Below are positions 52,025 to 60,731 of a DNA stretch of 64,000 bases, in pieces. The DNA is from an uncultured Sphingomonadaceae bacterium. GTDB taxonomy: Bacteria > Pseudomonadota > Alphaproteobacteria > Sphingomonadales > Sphingomonadaceae. A program made the position numbers and the translations under genes. The stretch lies in assembly GCA_947493325.1 (NCBI GenBank), contig CANLQI010000001.1, forward strand, positions 252,501 through 316,500, written 5' to 3'. The number at the start of each line of letters is the position of its first letter. Position 1 is the first letter of the stretch. The notes under the pieces are model-generated. The model saw only the letters and a program-made list of their open reading frames with translations. It did not search any database and was not told the DNA's origin.

Positions 52025-53474
52025 TTCCACCGCTAACCACGTCCAAGGTGTAAAATCTATTACAGACCAAGCAGCAGCAGATGGATGTCCTAACTTATCT
52101 ACACAATCCTCTACGTCAACCGACGGCAAACGCTGGCCTGCTGGTACCGTTGGAAAATCAGAAGTTCCTAAACCAGCGCCCGCCAACTTTGCCGCACTAG
52201 CCGACCGGATGGGTTTCGAATTCCGGTTCAATGAGCGCAATGATGAGCATGAGGTATTTGTCTCGGAAAATCTGGTGAGGCCACCGATGAAGGTCGGGTG
52301 GCAGAAGCTCTCGGACGAAGGGCTTCGTTTTCTGGCTGCGGTTGCTACCGAGCGTAGTGGTCAGACATTCAAATTGGATGCCGTTGACCAGGGAGCGATG
52401 ACGCTAGGCGATCAGGTTAAATTTGATCCCGTGAAGGAACGCTTCAACAATCTTCGTGGAACATGGAATCAGCACCCAAGGCTCCGCAAGTTTCTGGCTA
52501 CATATTGCAAAGCGGAAGACAATGACCTCAACGAGCAATACAGCCTGCTATTTTTCCTCGGCCTTGTGATGCGGATATATTTTCCGGGCAGCAAGTTTGA
52601 TTTCTGTCTGGTTTTGATTGGTATTGAAGGCACGGGGAAATCGACACTTGGCAGGGTCATCATCACGAATGATTACTTTACCGATCAGTTGAAGATCGGC
52701 TCTGATCCGCTTAAGATTATCGAGCAGACGGCTGGCGTCGCCATTGCCGAGTTTAGCGAACTGGGCGGATACCAAGATAAAGAGCAAGAACAGATTAAGG
52801 CAATGCTGTCAGCCCAGACTGACACGGCTCGCAAGAAGTTCGGCAAGAAAACAACCCGCAAGATGCGAAGCTGCATATTCTACGGAACAACCAACAAACG
52901 ACAGCCTCTAAAAGGTGTGGACGGCAACCGTCGATTCGGACCAGTTGAGGTTGGAGAAATTGATCTTGAACTACTTCGTCGCGATATTGATCAGCTTTTA
53001 GCTGAGGCCATCCACATCTTCTTTGAAGACTTGAAAGGCAATCCTGTCGAGGTTCGTCTTGATCCCCAATACTATGCTGCTGCCAAGCAGCGACAGGAGG
53101 AGCATACCGAAGGTACCTTGTGGGAACCGAAGATTCAGGCGAACATGTCTATCATATTGAGCCATGGGATCCGGAAGTTCAACAAAAGCGGACTTGATGA
53201 GATATTCGTTGCCAGCGCCGAAATACAAAAGATTGTCCACCCCGATGGGTCGCTAAGGGGGGCAGACGGCAAATATCTCAAAGAAGCCATGCTTGCGCTC
53301 AGATGGCGAGAAGATAGGCATGGCAAGGAGAGGATAAGGGGATACAAGAAGATTCTGACCGCTGCTGAAATTGCTGAGCTAGATGCTTCACGACCTTCTT
53401 TACCGATACCGTCAGCGCGACCCGCGCCACCTATACAACCCCTGCCGCCGCCTATACCACCGACGGTGCAGTAG
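52008..53474 (+). CDS. VapE-like primase-associated helicase
   Basis: A 488-residue protein with a P-loop at IGIEGTGKST (about residues 205-213). The VapE-type sequence follows: GVAIAEFSELGGYQDKEQEQ, QTDTARKKFGKKTTRKMRS and NKRQPLKGVDGNRRFGPVEV, with arginines typical of superfamily 3-like helicases. With the Prim-Pol it forms the replication module of the island. The first 100 residues are Ser/Thr-rich and poorly conserved. The tail is Pro-rich. I start at 52008 because GGGAG lies upstream; the frame is open back to 51978. Confidence 0.88.
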   Translation: MSSTDNSTANHVQGVKSITDQAAADGCPNLSTQSSTSTDGKRWPAGTVGKSEVPKPAPANFAALADRMGFEFRFNERNDEHEVFVSENLVRPPMKVGWQKLSDEGLRFLAAVATERSGQTFKLDAVDQGAMTLGDQVKFDPVKERFNNLRGTWNQHPRLRKFLATYCKAEDNDLNEQYSLLFFLGLVMRIYFPGSKFDFCLVLIGIEGTGKSTLGRVIITNDYFTDQLKIGSDPLKIIEQTAGVAIAEFSELGGYQDKEQEQIKAMLSAQTDTARKKFGKKTTRKMRSCIFYGTTNKRQPLKGVDGNRRFGPVEVGEIDLELLRRDIDQLLAEAIHIFFEDLKGNPVEVRLDPQYYAAAKQRQEEHTEGTLWEPKIQANMSIILSHGIRKFNKSGLDEIFVASAEIQKIVHPDGSLRGADGKYLKEAMLALRWREDRHGKERIRGYKKILTAAEIAELDASRPSLPIPSARPAPPIQPLPPPIPPTVQ

Positions 53475-53816
53475 GTTGCTCTGACCGTGCGACCATGCGA
53501 CCATGCAACCATGACCGACATGCTTTTCATTCTACCTACATAGCTTTGATGATTATCGTTCTATTTCTCTCTCTTATAGATGGTCACATGGTCTTAGTAG
53601 CCGGAAGTGTAGGCCTTCTGCCATTTACAGCGCGACCATCACCCTCACATAACAAGGTCAAGGGTGGTCTGTTTAGAACCGTAACACCGACCTATGTCCG
53701 TTCTGAGGCGATTAGCTCTGAAATCGGGTGTCAAACTTCATCTAGCAGGGAACGACTAGCATAGAAATTTGCGTCATAACCGAAAGTCAAACCCCAGAGG
53801 ATTGGATTAGAGAGTC
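53475..53816. other. Non-coding region after the helicase gene, possible origin
   Basis: These 342 bp carry a cluster of GACCAT motifs and an AT-rich stretch. The plus-strand open frame 53495-53764 lacks a ribosome-binding site and overlaps the repeats, so I do not call it a gene. The location beside the primase and helicase genes suits a replication origin. Confidence 0.5.
53483..53514 (+). repeat. Four tandem 8-bp repeats (GACCATGC), iteron-like
   Basis: GACCGTGC, GACCATGC, GACCATGC and AACCATGA follow one another without gaps. Two inverted copies (ATGGTC at 53580-53585 and 53588-53593) and one more direct copy (53634-53639) lie within the next 130 bp. A pyrimidine/AT-rich stretch lies between the direct and the inverted copies. 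Confidence 0.65.
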
Positions 53817-54287
53817 ATGAACCAGCAAAAATTTGATGTTGCGCTTGCTCACGTTTCAAACGGAATGAACCTTACTAGGGCCTGTATCGAAGCTCTGACA
53901 ACAATCACCCACATGATGACTTGGCTATCACAGCACCCGAATGGTAAAGTATTTCATGCTGCACTCCTGCAAGCAGAAGGCGATGCCCGTATCACACGCT
54001 CTGACTTCCTGCACAGTCAAATGATCCAGCGCATCAATGACGGTCTTGTACGCACCCCTCAGATTGCAGCTGTAGAACAAACCGAGATAACGCGGCTAAG
54101 AAAAGAAGGGCAAGCGCTGAGAGTACGTGCTGAGAAAATGCTGCCCAAGGCCGAAGCTGAGAATTTTAGGGCTGGGACAAGTTGGGCAGACCAAAAGACG
54201 GACCAACACCGGTTAGCTCGAAGTAGTAACGCCGCTGAGTTAGTGAAGCAAAATATGGCTGAGCTGGATGCGATCGAAAGTCTGTAG
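53817..54287 (+). CDS. Small-terminase-like or HTH protein
   Basis: A 156-residue protein. Residues 8-45 (LAHVSNGMNLTRACIEALTT, MMTWLSQHPNGKVFH) have the spacing of the helix-turn-helix of phage small terminase subunits, in which a G-x-S-L-x-x-A-C helix precedes a W-L-x-x-x-P segment. The middle and end (residues 80-155) are charged and helical with coiled-coil character, also usual for small terminases. Satellite islands often carry their own small terminase to redirect packaging. A simple DNA-binding regulator is the alternative. AGGATT is a weak ribosome-binding site. Confidence 0.5.
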   Translation: MNQQKFDVALAHVSNGMNLTRACIEALTTITHMMTWLSQHPNGKVFHAALLQAEGDARITRSDFLHSQMIQRINDGLVRTPQIAAVEQTEITRLRKEGQALRVRAEKMLPKAEAENFRAGTSWADQKTDQHRLARSSNAAELVKQNMAELDAIESL

Positions 54288-54632
54288 CTACCAACTTGTG
54301 AGTTGTGGTATATAATTTAATGACCTATCTTGGGTGAATAGCAAACTGTCCGTTGTGCTGTCCTCTAATCTTCTCATCATGACGGTAGCTATTTCGAGTC
54401 CAGCAGCCACCCTGCAGTATTGGCTCATGTATACCGCTCAGAAAAACGGGACTCTTAGGCTTTCATAAGAGATTGTTGGCGAACTTTCAAAAAGTTGTCA
54501 AAAAACCTGTATTGTCAATATCCAATAAAGGACAATATTGAATCAACTGATCTAAGCAAAGATTCGACTGTTGTTTATAAAACTGTGTTAGTGTCCGGTC
54601 GACTTTCTGGCTTGGGATCATTGATTGATATT
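54288..54632. other. AT-rich leader before the giant STAND gene
   Basis: These 345 bp contain no credible gene. The frame of the giant protein is open back to a TTG at 54495, but the first 46 residues have no domain character. A possible promoter is TTGTCA at 54495 with an AT-rich -10 region about 17 bases on. AACTTTCAAAAAGTT (54482-54496) is a small inverted repeat overlapping it. Confidence 0.35.
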
Positions 54633-57600
54633 ATGGTGAAAAAAACATCAGGAGCTGGAGAGAGGAATGCGCGGCAAGGGCTGCGGTATCAAGACAGTGC
54701 TGCAGCAATACTCGGTTATAAGGCAATCCTAGAGCACACACTCTCTTTCGTTGCGATTGCTGATGATCAAGCTGGCATGTTTGACGATTTCGTTCTCGGG
54801 ATTGCTGGGCAGGTGATCGGACATCAATACAAGTCATCTATCAAACCCAGGCCGATTGGTGTTCGCGGATTGCTTTTAGGTAGTGAAAAAGTCATCACAG
54901 ATTGCGCGACTGCTTTCAAAATGCTTGAGGCTGCGTACCCAGGCAAGCGCGTACGTGTTCGATATGTTACGTCACATATCGCGTCAGTTGGCGACAAAGG
55001 TCGGTTTGGTGTTAATGAACAGGACTCTAAAAACTTCTTTCGCGAAAAGGACCGACACCCGGAGTGGTCACTGATAGATTGGCGCGCTTCCATCTGGCGA
55101 CCTATCATCGACGAGTTAGTTAGTGCATCTGGTCTCAACGATGTTGATTTCGAGCGCTTTTTCAACAGCTTCGAAATTGAACTAGGTGCGCCACAGACTA
55201 TTGAACTAAATCACAACCTGGATAGTACGGCTCGAGCAGAGGTTAAACAGCTTGCCAGAGCAATCGGGGATTTGGTCGGCAAGGATGACGGGAAAACCAG
55301 TTGGACCCGTCGCGAATTGTTGGATGAGCTAGGATGGAGAGATCGCTTCCAGCTGTTCAACGAACATCGCTTCCCTCTTGGAGCGCATGTCCAAAGCAAT
55401 GAGAAAAGCGAAGCCGAACTTGAAGTTGCTCTAAAAGATCACAATTCTGGATACATTTGCCTATTAGGTTCTCCAGGAACCGGAAAATCTACTCTCCTTG
55501 AAAGGTTCGTGCAGTCCGGGCCGAACCGAAGGGTTATTCGATACCTCGCTTATGTGCCAGGGACTGCGCAAGGTCAGGGTCGGGGCAATGATGCAAACTT
55601 CCTGTCTGATCTCAATAGCCAACTCAGCGGATTGGGTTTTCGAGCAAGCAGAGTTAAGGACGACACTCTTGAACAGAGACGTGAGACGTTCCAGCTATTG
55701 TTGGAGCAGGCAGGCAAAGCATTTGAAGCAAATAGTCAATCGACCATCATAGTAATTGATGGCCTCGACCATGTGCCTCGGGAAGAGCGGCCGGTCGCCA
55801 GCTTCCTTCGTGCATTGCCACTGCCCCAGAGTATTCCCGAAGGCGTCGTGTTCATTTTGGGGAGTCAACGAATTGATCTGGAAGATGTCCCTCGCGAAGT
55901 GAGAGATCAAGCCTCTCTTCCCGGTCGTAGTATTGAAATCGCTCCTCTTACGCAAACCTCTGTTGGTGAAATGATCGCTTCGATAGGCCTTGCCGAAGAG
56001 ATAGCTGTTTCAGACGTGTTCGCGATTAGCCGCGGCCATCCGTTGGTAACACAGTATTTGCTTGGAAAGCTGCTGGAAGCGGATGCTAGTGAACGAAAGG
56101 TCCTTCTCGATGGCGGATTCGAGTTCGATGGGGATTTAGAGAAGGTCTATCGTGCAGCTTGGCGTGAAGCCGAAGAAGCGGATAGCGAGGTAGCAAGAGT
56201 TTTAGTCACGCTTAGTTTCGTCGAAGGTAGAATAGAACCCGCGTTGCTCGCAGCCTGTCTCACGAGTACTGCTGTTGACCGAGCATTTACAATTACCCAC
56301 CATCTAATTGATCATTCCAGGGACGGCTGGTTAATCTTTCATAACAGCTTTCGCCTATTCCTTCGCGAACAAACCATAACGCTTTATGGAACTCCTGATC
56401 CTGAATTTAGTGAAACTGCTATATATAATCGCCTGGCAGACGTCACCAAATCTGCATCTGCAACCAGCTCTCAAAGATGGCTAGAGTTTCGCTACCGCTA
56501 TCTGGCCAATAATCATACCGAAGCCGCCGCAATTGCGTGTCGCAAATATTTTGTAGCCCAGTTCATTGACGGTCGAAGAAGTTACGATGTGACCAGCGAC
56601 ATTCAGGACGCTTTCCGTTGTCTCAATGCCGGCAAAGCCCCTGAGCAAATCTTCGATCTTATGCTTGCAAAGGACGAAATCTGGAGGCGTCAACAGGCTC
56701 TGGAGTTGGCGGGGCAACTCGTTTCAGCCCAAATCGCAGCAGGCGATCTGTCCGCTGCCGAAGCGCAACTCGATCAGAATTACGTTGCAGGAGATGAATG
56801 GCTTGTATTGAGGGCCTTGCTTGATGAAGGCGAACCCGACCGCGCGCGGACAATTTTTGACTCTCTAAACCCTTGGGATTGGTACGATAACCGCCAATTG
56901 GGAGGAGAAGAAGCCTTAAGTAAATGGGCGGAATTTGCAATCGTGCTGCTTGATGATGAGCAGATTGCACGGCGCATACAGATGCCCGAAGCCAAATGCG
57001 ATGAACAGAGTGAGTCTTTCTACGGTCAGACACGGGAAGAATATTATGATGAACTCCGCTTCGAGCTAGCCAAAGCAACCTTACGCCTTGATCACAATAA
57101 CAAGGTTCGTGATGTTTTGATGCGGCTTAGAGTAGACACCAACCAGGATGCGATATGCTACGTGGAAAGTGCGACAGCCAATGTTCAATCATCGCGTTTC
57201 AATGAGGCTCTAAACTGCCTCAGCCAGTTCGAAAATTCTCATAGCTTGAGCGAGCTACACGATTCGTGGCGACTCCAAGCTGCTAGTTTGGCAATTGCTT
57301 GCCAAGACCGGAAACTCGCAGTTCGAATTTTTGAAAAGGTCGAAACTCCCAATCTTCGCAATCTTGAGCATCGCTCCGAAGAGGTTGCAGACGCTGTAAG
57401 ATTTCTGGTCTGGCATTCCGCAGTTGCAGCTCAGCTCGACAAGAGTCCTCCTCAGCCGAATATGCCGGACGAGTATCTTTTTAGAGCCATTCAAAATCAT
57501 GCGGTCCGTTTGGGGACGTTAATCGGTCAGCTGAAGCAAGGAGACAGCGAGTTCAGGCCTAATGTATCGGCGCAGATTAAGTCGTCTTTGGAGTTCATTG

Positions 57601-60600
57601 CCGGAGCGGTTGCTACTCCGAGCGATGACGTACTTTTAGGTTATAGAGTTCGCAAAGCCGACGAACCGCTCTTTGACGCAATTTGTGAAATCGTAAAAAT
57701 TGAGCCTGAGGCCGCACTCAAATTTGCTGAAGTCTTCGAGGACTGCCTCAAGTCGTCTACCTGTACCTTCCGTGGATCATTGCCGATTATCCGAAAATTC
57801 AACGAAGCAATGTTTGGTTTTGATGGTGATGCGGCCTCAGCTGCTGGGCGCCTAGAGCGTTCGTTTAACAGCATTGAAGAAGCACGATCCCCACAGGAGG
57901 CAATTGATGGCCTGAGTGAACTTGCGATTGCTTTCGGAGCGATTGGGTTGGGTGAACGAGCGCGTGAACTGCTTCATGAAATGCGCATGATGTCACTGGG
58001 TAGCTATTTAGCAGCCAAAAAAGATGGGCAGTACCATTTGTGGGCCGACATGCTTGAGTTAGCGAACCGTGCGGATGCCACACAAGCTGCAGACAGATCA
58101 TTCATGATGCTACGTCTGGTGGCTGGCGTGGAAGACAGCGACGCGCACGACCAGGCGTGGCGAATTTCTAAAACTGTGTTGGTAGAAGCCACTGCCAGCG
58201 GACAAGAAGAAGCCTGGTGTGCTTTCGATTGGGCGAAGACCTCAGGTGTTTGGCATTGGTACGCTCTCGTGGACGCTGTCGCTCGTGGAATCCTGCGGCG
58301 GAGACCAGACCTGGCGATACCAATAGCAATCACTTGGAGTAGTCTTTGTCTTCCGTACTATGACGAAGTCTACAATAGCGTTACCCGGTTCGGAGAATTT
58401 CTGAGAGAGTTGGTTGCTTCAACGACCGAAGCGAATATTGCCGACGTTGAGCGTATTATCGTCGCTGGTATTGAACGGGATGCCAAATCAGAGCATCGGC
58501 CTAGACTACTTCGAGCATTCCGTGACGCATTGGCTGATCGTGATACCCCTTCAAAATCCGTTATCGCAGCGGTAAATCGATGGAATGCCGAGCCTGCATT
58601 TGACACCGGATACTCTTATGACGAGCAGGCCTTACCTGATTATTTTCTGCTTCAGTCTTTTGAAGATATTGAAAAGGCTGTGGTGCTTGAGCGAGAACGT
58701 CGTGATGCGCAAACAAATGTTCACTACGGGGATTTCGTAAACAGTAACTTTGGTAAACGCATCGGGCGTCTGATCCTCGAACGACCCTGGTCTGAAGTTA
58801 GCGAATTCGCAGCACGTAATCCGACACTCGTCCAAGACAAGCCCATTAAGGAGGCGCTGGCACGAGCAGCAATCGCTGCTGGGCAAGTCGGATATGCCGA
58901 ATCTCAAATGCTACCTGAGAAATCAGGGTCGGAAGGTTGGGGAGGTTGGGCTGATCGAGGAAGTATGGAACACCACAGGGCGCGACATATCCTGGGTTTT
59001 GCGGATGCTCATGAACGCGCGCGCGATGATTTTGTTCACGACCTTGCTAAGGGAGGTTACGGTACAAGCTCAGCCTTATACAGCATGGATGAGATATATC
59101 CGATGCTATACGAAAACGTTGATTGGCCTGCACTTTGGGATCTTCTTGCAGAACAGATCGAAGGATACCGCGACTATCAGAAGGTAAGTGCAGTTCCTCG
59201 CAACTCCAGCGTGGTTCATGACGACTTTGATCTATTGGCCCGTCTCTTCTTGGAGGCGGCGACTTTTGGGGTATCAGCCCCACATGAGCAAGCGCGGGAC
59301 GGACTTCTCGAGCTCATCAGATCAGACGTGCCTGATCTGTTCTGCAGAGTATGCAGCCTTCTGCTCAAAGATGAAGGTGGCGATGTACAACTCGGTGCTC
59401 GACTGCTTTTCGAAGCCCGTGAAGATCAAGCGGTCGTTAAAAATTTTCGTCATGCCTTAGATAAGCTAGTGGTGCACGAAGATGTCGTTGTTGCGGCAAT
59501 CGGTGAAATACTCGCCAAGGTTTGGGGTGCAGAAGCGCGCATGGCAGCAGCTGAACTTCCAGCCCTTTACTCACTTGAATTTCCACCTCTGGATGAGGCA
59601 CTCGGTCGATCGCTACGCGATGAAGTATCACTCGCACCTGTTACTGATGATCCTGCAGCATGGACTGAAGATTTTGATCAGTGGTTTGCCTCTCTCTCTA
59701 GTTTTTCCGAAGTACCGGTCAACACTCTCAGGAGACGCGTTGCACAACTGATCAATCAATGGGGCGGTGTCGAAAAATATGGAATGAGGGCCACGGAGCG
59801 ATTGCAAAAAAATTTATCTCCGATTGGTTTACTACTTCCATTTGTGCGTCCTCATATCGGTGCTTCTTTAAGAGCTTTGCATGTAGTTGTCGGTGAACTG
59901 TGGCGAGCATCACGAATTTCGGAAATGGAGATGGACATTCTTCTGCACCGATTAACAGGAGCTCCGATACTCCCACCTCAGCCCCCTAAACTCAATCGTC
60001 CACTTGACATAGACTGGCCGCCGCTTCCCGAAGATACTTGGCGGTCAGACGGAGAGGAGTGGTTGCAATCCGAGAATATGAAACGATCTTCTCTTTCCCC
60101 CTTGGTTGTAGGCGAGTGGGCTTCCCTGATAGTCCGAAAATCTAACGTTCTTTTCACCGAGGAAATGTCGGTTGCGCGTGCAATGCGCGCAGGCGAACTA
60201 GAAGACTTGGATCATGCTATCGGACAACTGCCAATTGCCTATTGGGCTGCCGGAGGAATAATGTGTGATACTGAGCGTGATGAGAAGTATGTTGGCTTAA
60301 AGAATCTGCGAATTTCACTTGTTGGTAGCCGTCCTGAGGTACTTATTTTTGATCCAATCCTTGCTCAAAATTTGGGCTGGAAAACGTCGGCTAATGATCC
60401 GTTTGCGCTCGTTGATTCAACAGGGACAAAGATGGTAATGACGCGTGTTTGGCGGGATGGTTGGCAGCAAGAGATGAAACATGCACAAGTTTTTCGCTGG
60501 GCGGAGGGGCAACGGGTAGAATTAACACGTGCAGGAAAGGCGCAAATCGAACAATTTTGTGACCTTCCAAAGCCTACGATTGCAAGGTGGCGTCGTGTTG

Positions 60601-60683
60601 TTCCAAGTTCATCCAAACCCGAGCTTAAGTCTCATTGGAGAAGCGACGCCAGTGACAATACAGACTTATTATTATCTGATTGA
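54633..60683 (+). CDS. Giant Avs-like STAND NTPase with N-terminal Cap4-like nuclease
   Basis: A 2,016-residue soluble protein. Residues 1-140 resemble the Cap4/DUF4297 nuclease: a G-E-R-N-A-R-Q-G-L-R-Y-Q-D opening, D51-D52 in MFDDFVLG and Q65-x-K67 in HQYKSS give a PD-(D/E)xK-type site. A STAND NTPase follows, with Walker A GSPGTGKST (279-287), Walker B IIVIDGLDHV (D376), a sensor-like LGSQR and the GHPL motif (about 468). Residues about 600-1750 are degenerate helical repeats of TPR character. The last 270 residues are different and Trp/Pro-rich. This order is that of Avs anti-phage sensors, in which the repeats bind a phage protein and the nuclease then destroys DNA. The ATG at 54633 is preferred; the frame is open to a TTG at 54495. 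Confidence 0.82.
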   Translation: MVKKTSGAGERNARQGLRYQDSAAAILGYKAILEHTLSFVAIADDQAGMFDDFVLGIAGQVIGHQYKSSIKPRPIGVRGLLLGSEKVITDCATAFKMLEAAYPGKRVRVRYVTSHIASVGDKGRFGVNEQDSKNFFREKDRHPEWSLIDWRASIWRPIIDELVSASGLNDVDFERFFNSFEIELGAPQTIELNHNLDSTARAEVKQLARAIGDLVGKDDGKTSWTRRELLDELGWRDRFQLFNEHRFPLGAHVQSNEKSEAELEVALKDHNSGYICLLGSPGTGKSTLLERFVQSGPNRRVIRYLAYVPGTAQGQGRGNDANFLSDLNSQLSGLGFRASRVKDDTLEQRRETFQLLLEQAGKAFEANSQSTIIVIDGLDHVPREERPVASFLRALPLPQSIPEGVVFILGSQRIDLEDVPREVRDQASLPGRSIEIAPLTQTSVGEMIASIGLAEEIAVSDVFAISRGHPLVTQYLLGKLLEADASERKVLLDGGFEFDGDLEKVYRAAWREAEEADSEVARVLVTLSFVEGRIEPALLAACLTSTAVDRAFTITHHLIDHSRDGWLIFHNSFRLFLREQTITLYGTPDPEFSETAIYNRLADVTKSASATSSQRWLEFRYRYLANNHTEAAAIACRKYFVAQFIDGRRSYDVTSDIQDAFRCLNAGKAPEQIFDLMLAKDEIWRRQQALELAGQLVSAQIAAGDLSAAEAQLDQNYVAGDEWLVLRALLDEGEPDRARTIFDSLNPWDWYDNRQLGGEEALSKWAEFAIVLLDDEQIARRIQMPEAKCDEQSESFYGQTREEYYDELRFELAKATLRLDHNNKVRDVLMRLRVDTNQDAICYVESATANVQSSRFNEALNCLSQFENSHSLSELHDSWRLQAASLAIACQDRKLAVRIFEKVETPNLRNLEHRSEEVADAVRFLVWHSAVAAQLDKSPPQPNMPDEYLFRAIQNHAVRLGTLIGQLKQGDSEFRPNVSAQIKSSLEFIAGAVATPSDDVLLGYRVRKADEPLFDAICEIVKIEPEAALKFAEVFEDCLKSSTCTFRGSLPIIRKFNEAMFGFDGDAASAAGRLERSFNSIEEARSPQEAIDGLSELAIAFGAIGLGERARELLHEMRMMSLGSYLAAKKDGQYHLWADMLELANRADATQAADRSFMMLRLVAGVEDSDAHDQAWRISKTVLVEATASGQEEAWCAFDWAKTSGVWHWYALVDAVARGILRRRPDLAIPIAITWSSLCLPYYDEVYNSVTRFGEFLRELVASTTEANIADVERIIVAGIERDAKSEHRPRLLRAFRDALADRDTPSKSVIAAVNRWNAEPAFDTGYSYDEQALPDYFLLQSFEDIEKAVVLERERRDAQTNVHYGDFVNSNFGKRIGRLILERPWSEVSEFAARNPTLVQDKPIKEALARAAIAAGQVGYAESQMLPEKSGSEGWGGWADRGSMEHHRARHILGFADAHERARDDFVHDLAKGGYGTSSALYSMDEIYPMLYENVDWPALWDLLAEQIEGYRDYQKVSAVPRNSSVVHDDFDLLARLFLEAATFGVSAPHEQARDGLLELIRSDVPDLFCRVCSLLLKDEGGDVQLGARLLFEAREDQAVVKNFRHALDKLVVHEDVVVAAIGEILAKVWGAEARMAAAELPALYSLEFPPLDEALGRSLRDEVSLAPVTDDPAAWTEDFDQWFASLSSFSEVPVNTLRRRVAQLINQWGGVEKYGMRATERLQKNLSPIGLLLPFVRPHIGASLRALHVVVGELWRASRISEMEMDILLHRLTGAPILPPQPPKLNRPLDIDWPPLPEDTWRSDGEEWLQSENMKRSSLSPLVVGEWASLIVRKSNVLFTEEMSVARAMRAGELEDLDHAIGQLPIAYWAAGGIMCDTERDEKYVGLKNLRISLVGSRPEVLIFDPILAQNLGWKTSANDPFALVDSTGTKMVMTRVWRDGWQQEMKHAQVFRWAEGQRVELTRAGKAQIEQFCDLPKPTIARWRRVVPSSSKPELKSHWRSDASDNTDLLLSD

Positions 60684-60731
60684 AAAGTAACAATTGGATG
60701 CCTGACGGTCGCTGATGGGTTTCATCGACCA

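Noticed and set aside
53495-53764. 89-residue frame after the helicase gene
   Set aside because: It starts inside the tandem repeats, has no ribosome-binding site and shows no domain. The region is better explained as repeat and origin-like DNA.
54386-54402. TTCGAGTCC string resembling a tRNA T-arm, possible nested att site
   Set aside because: Only nine bases match the tRNA-Leu T-arm and no further tRNA-like pairing is present. Chance is likely.
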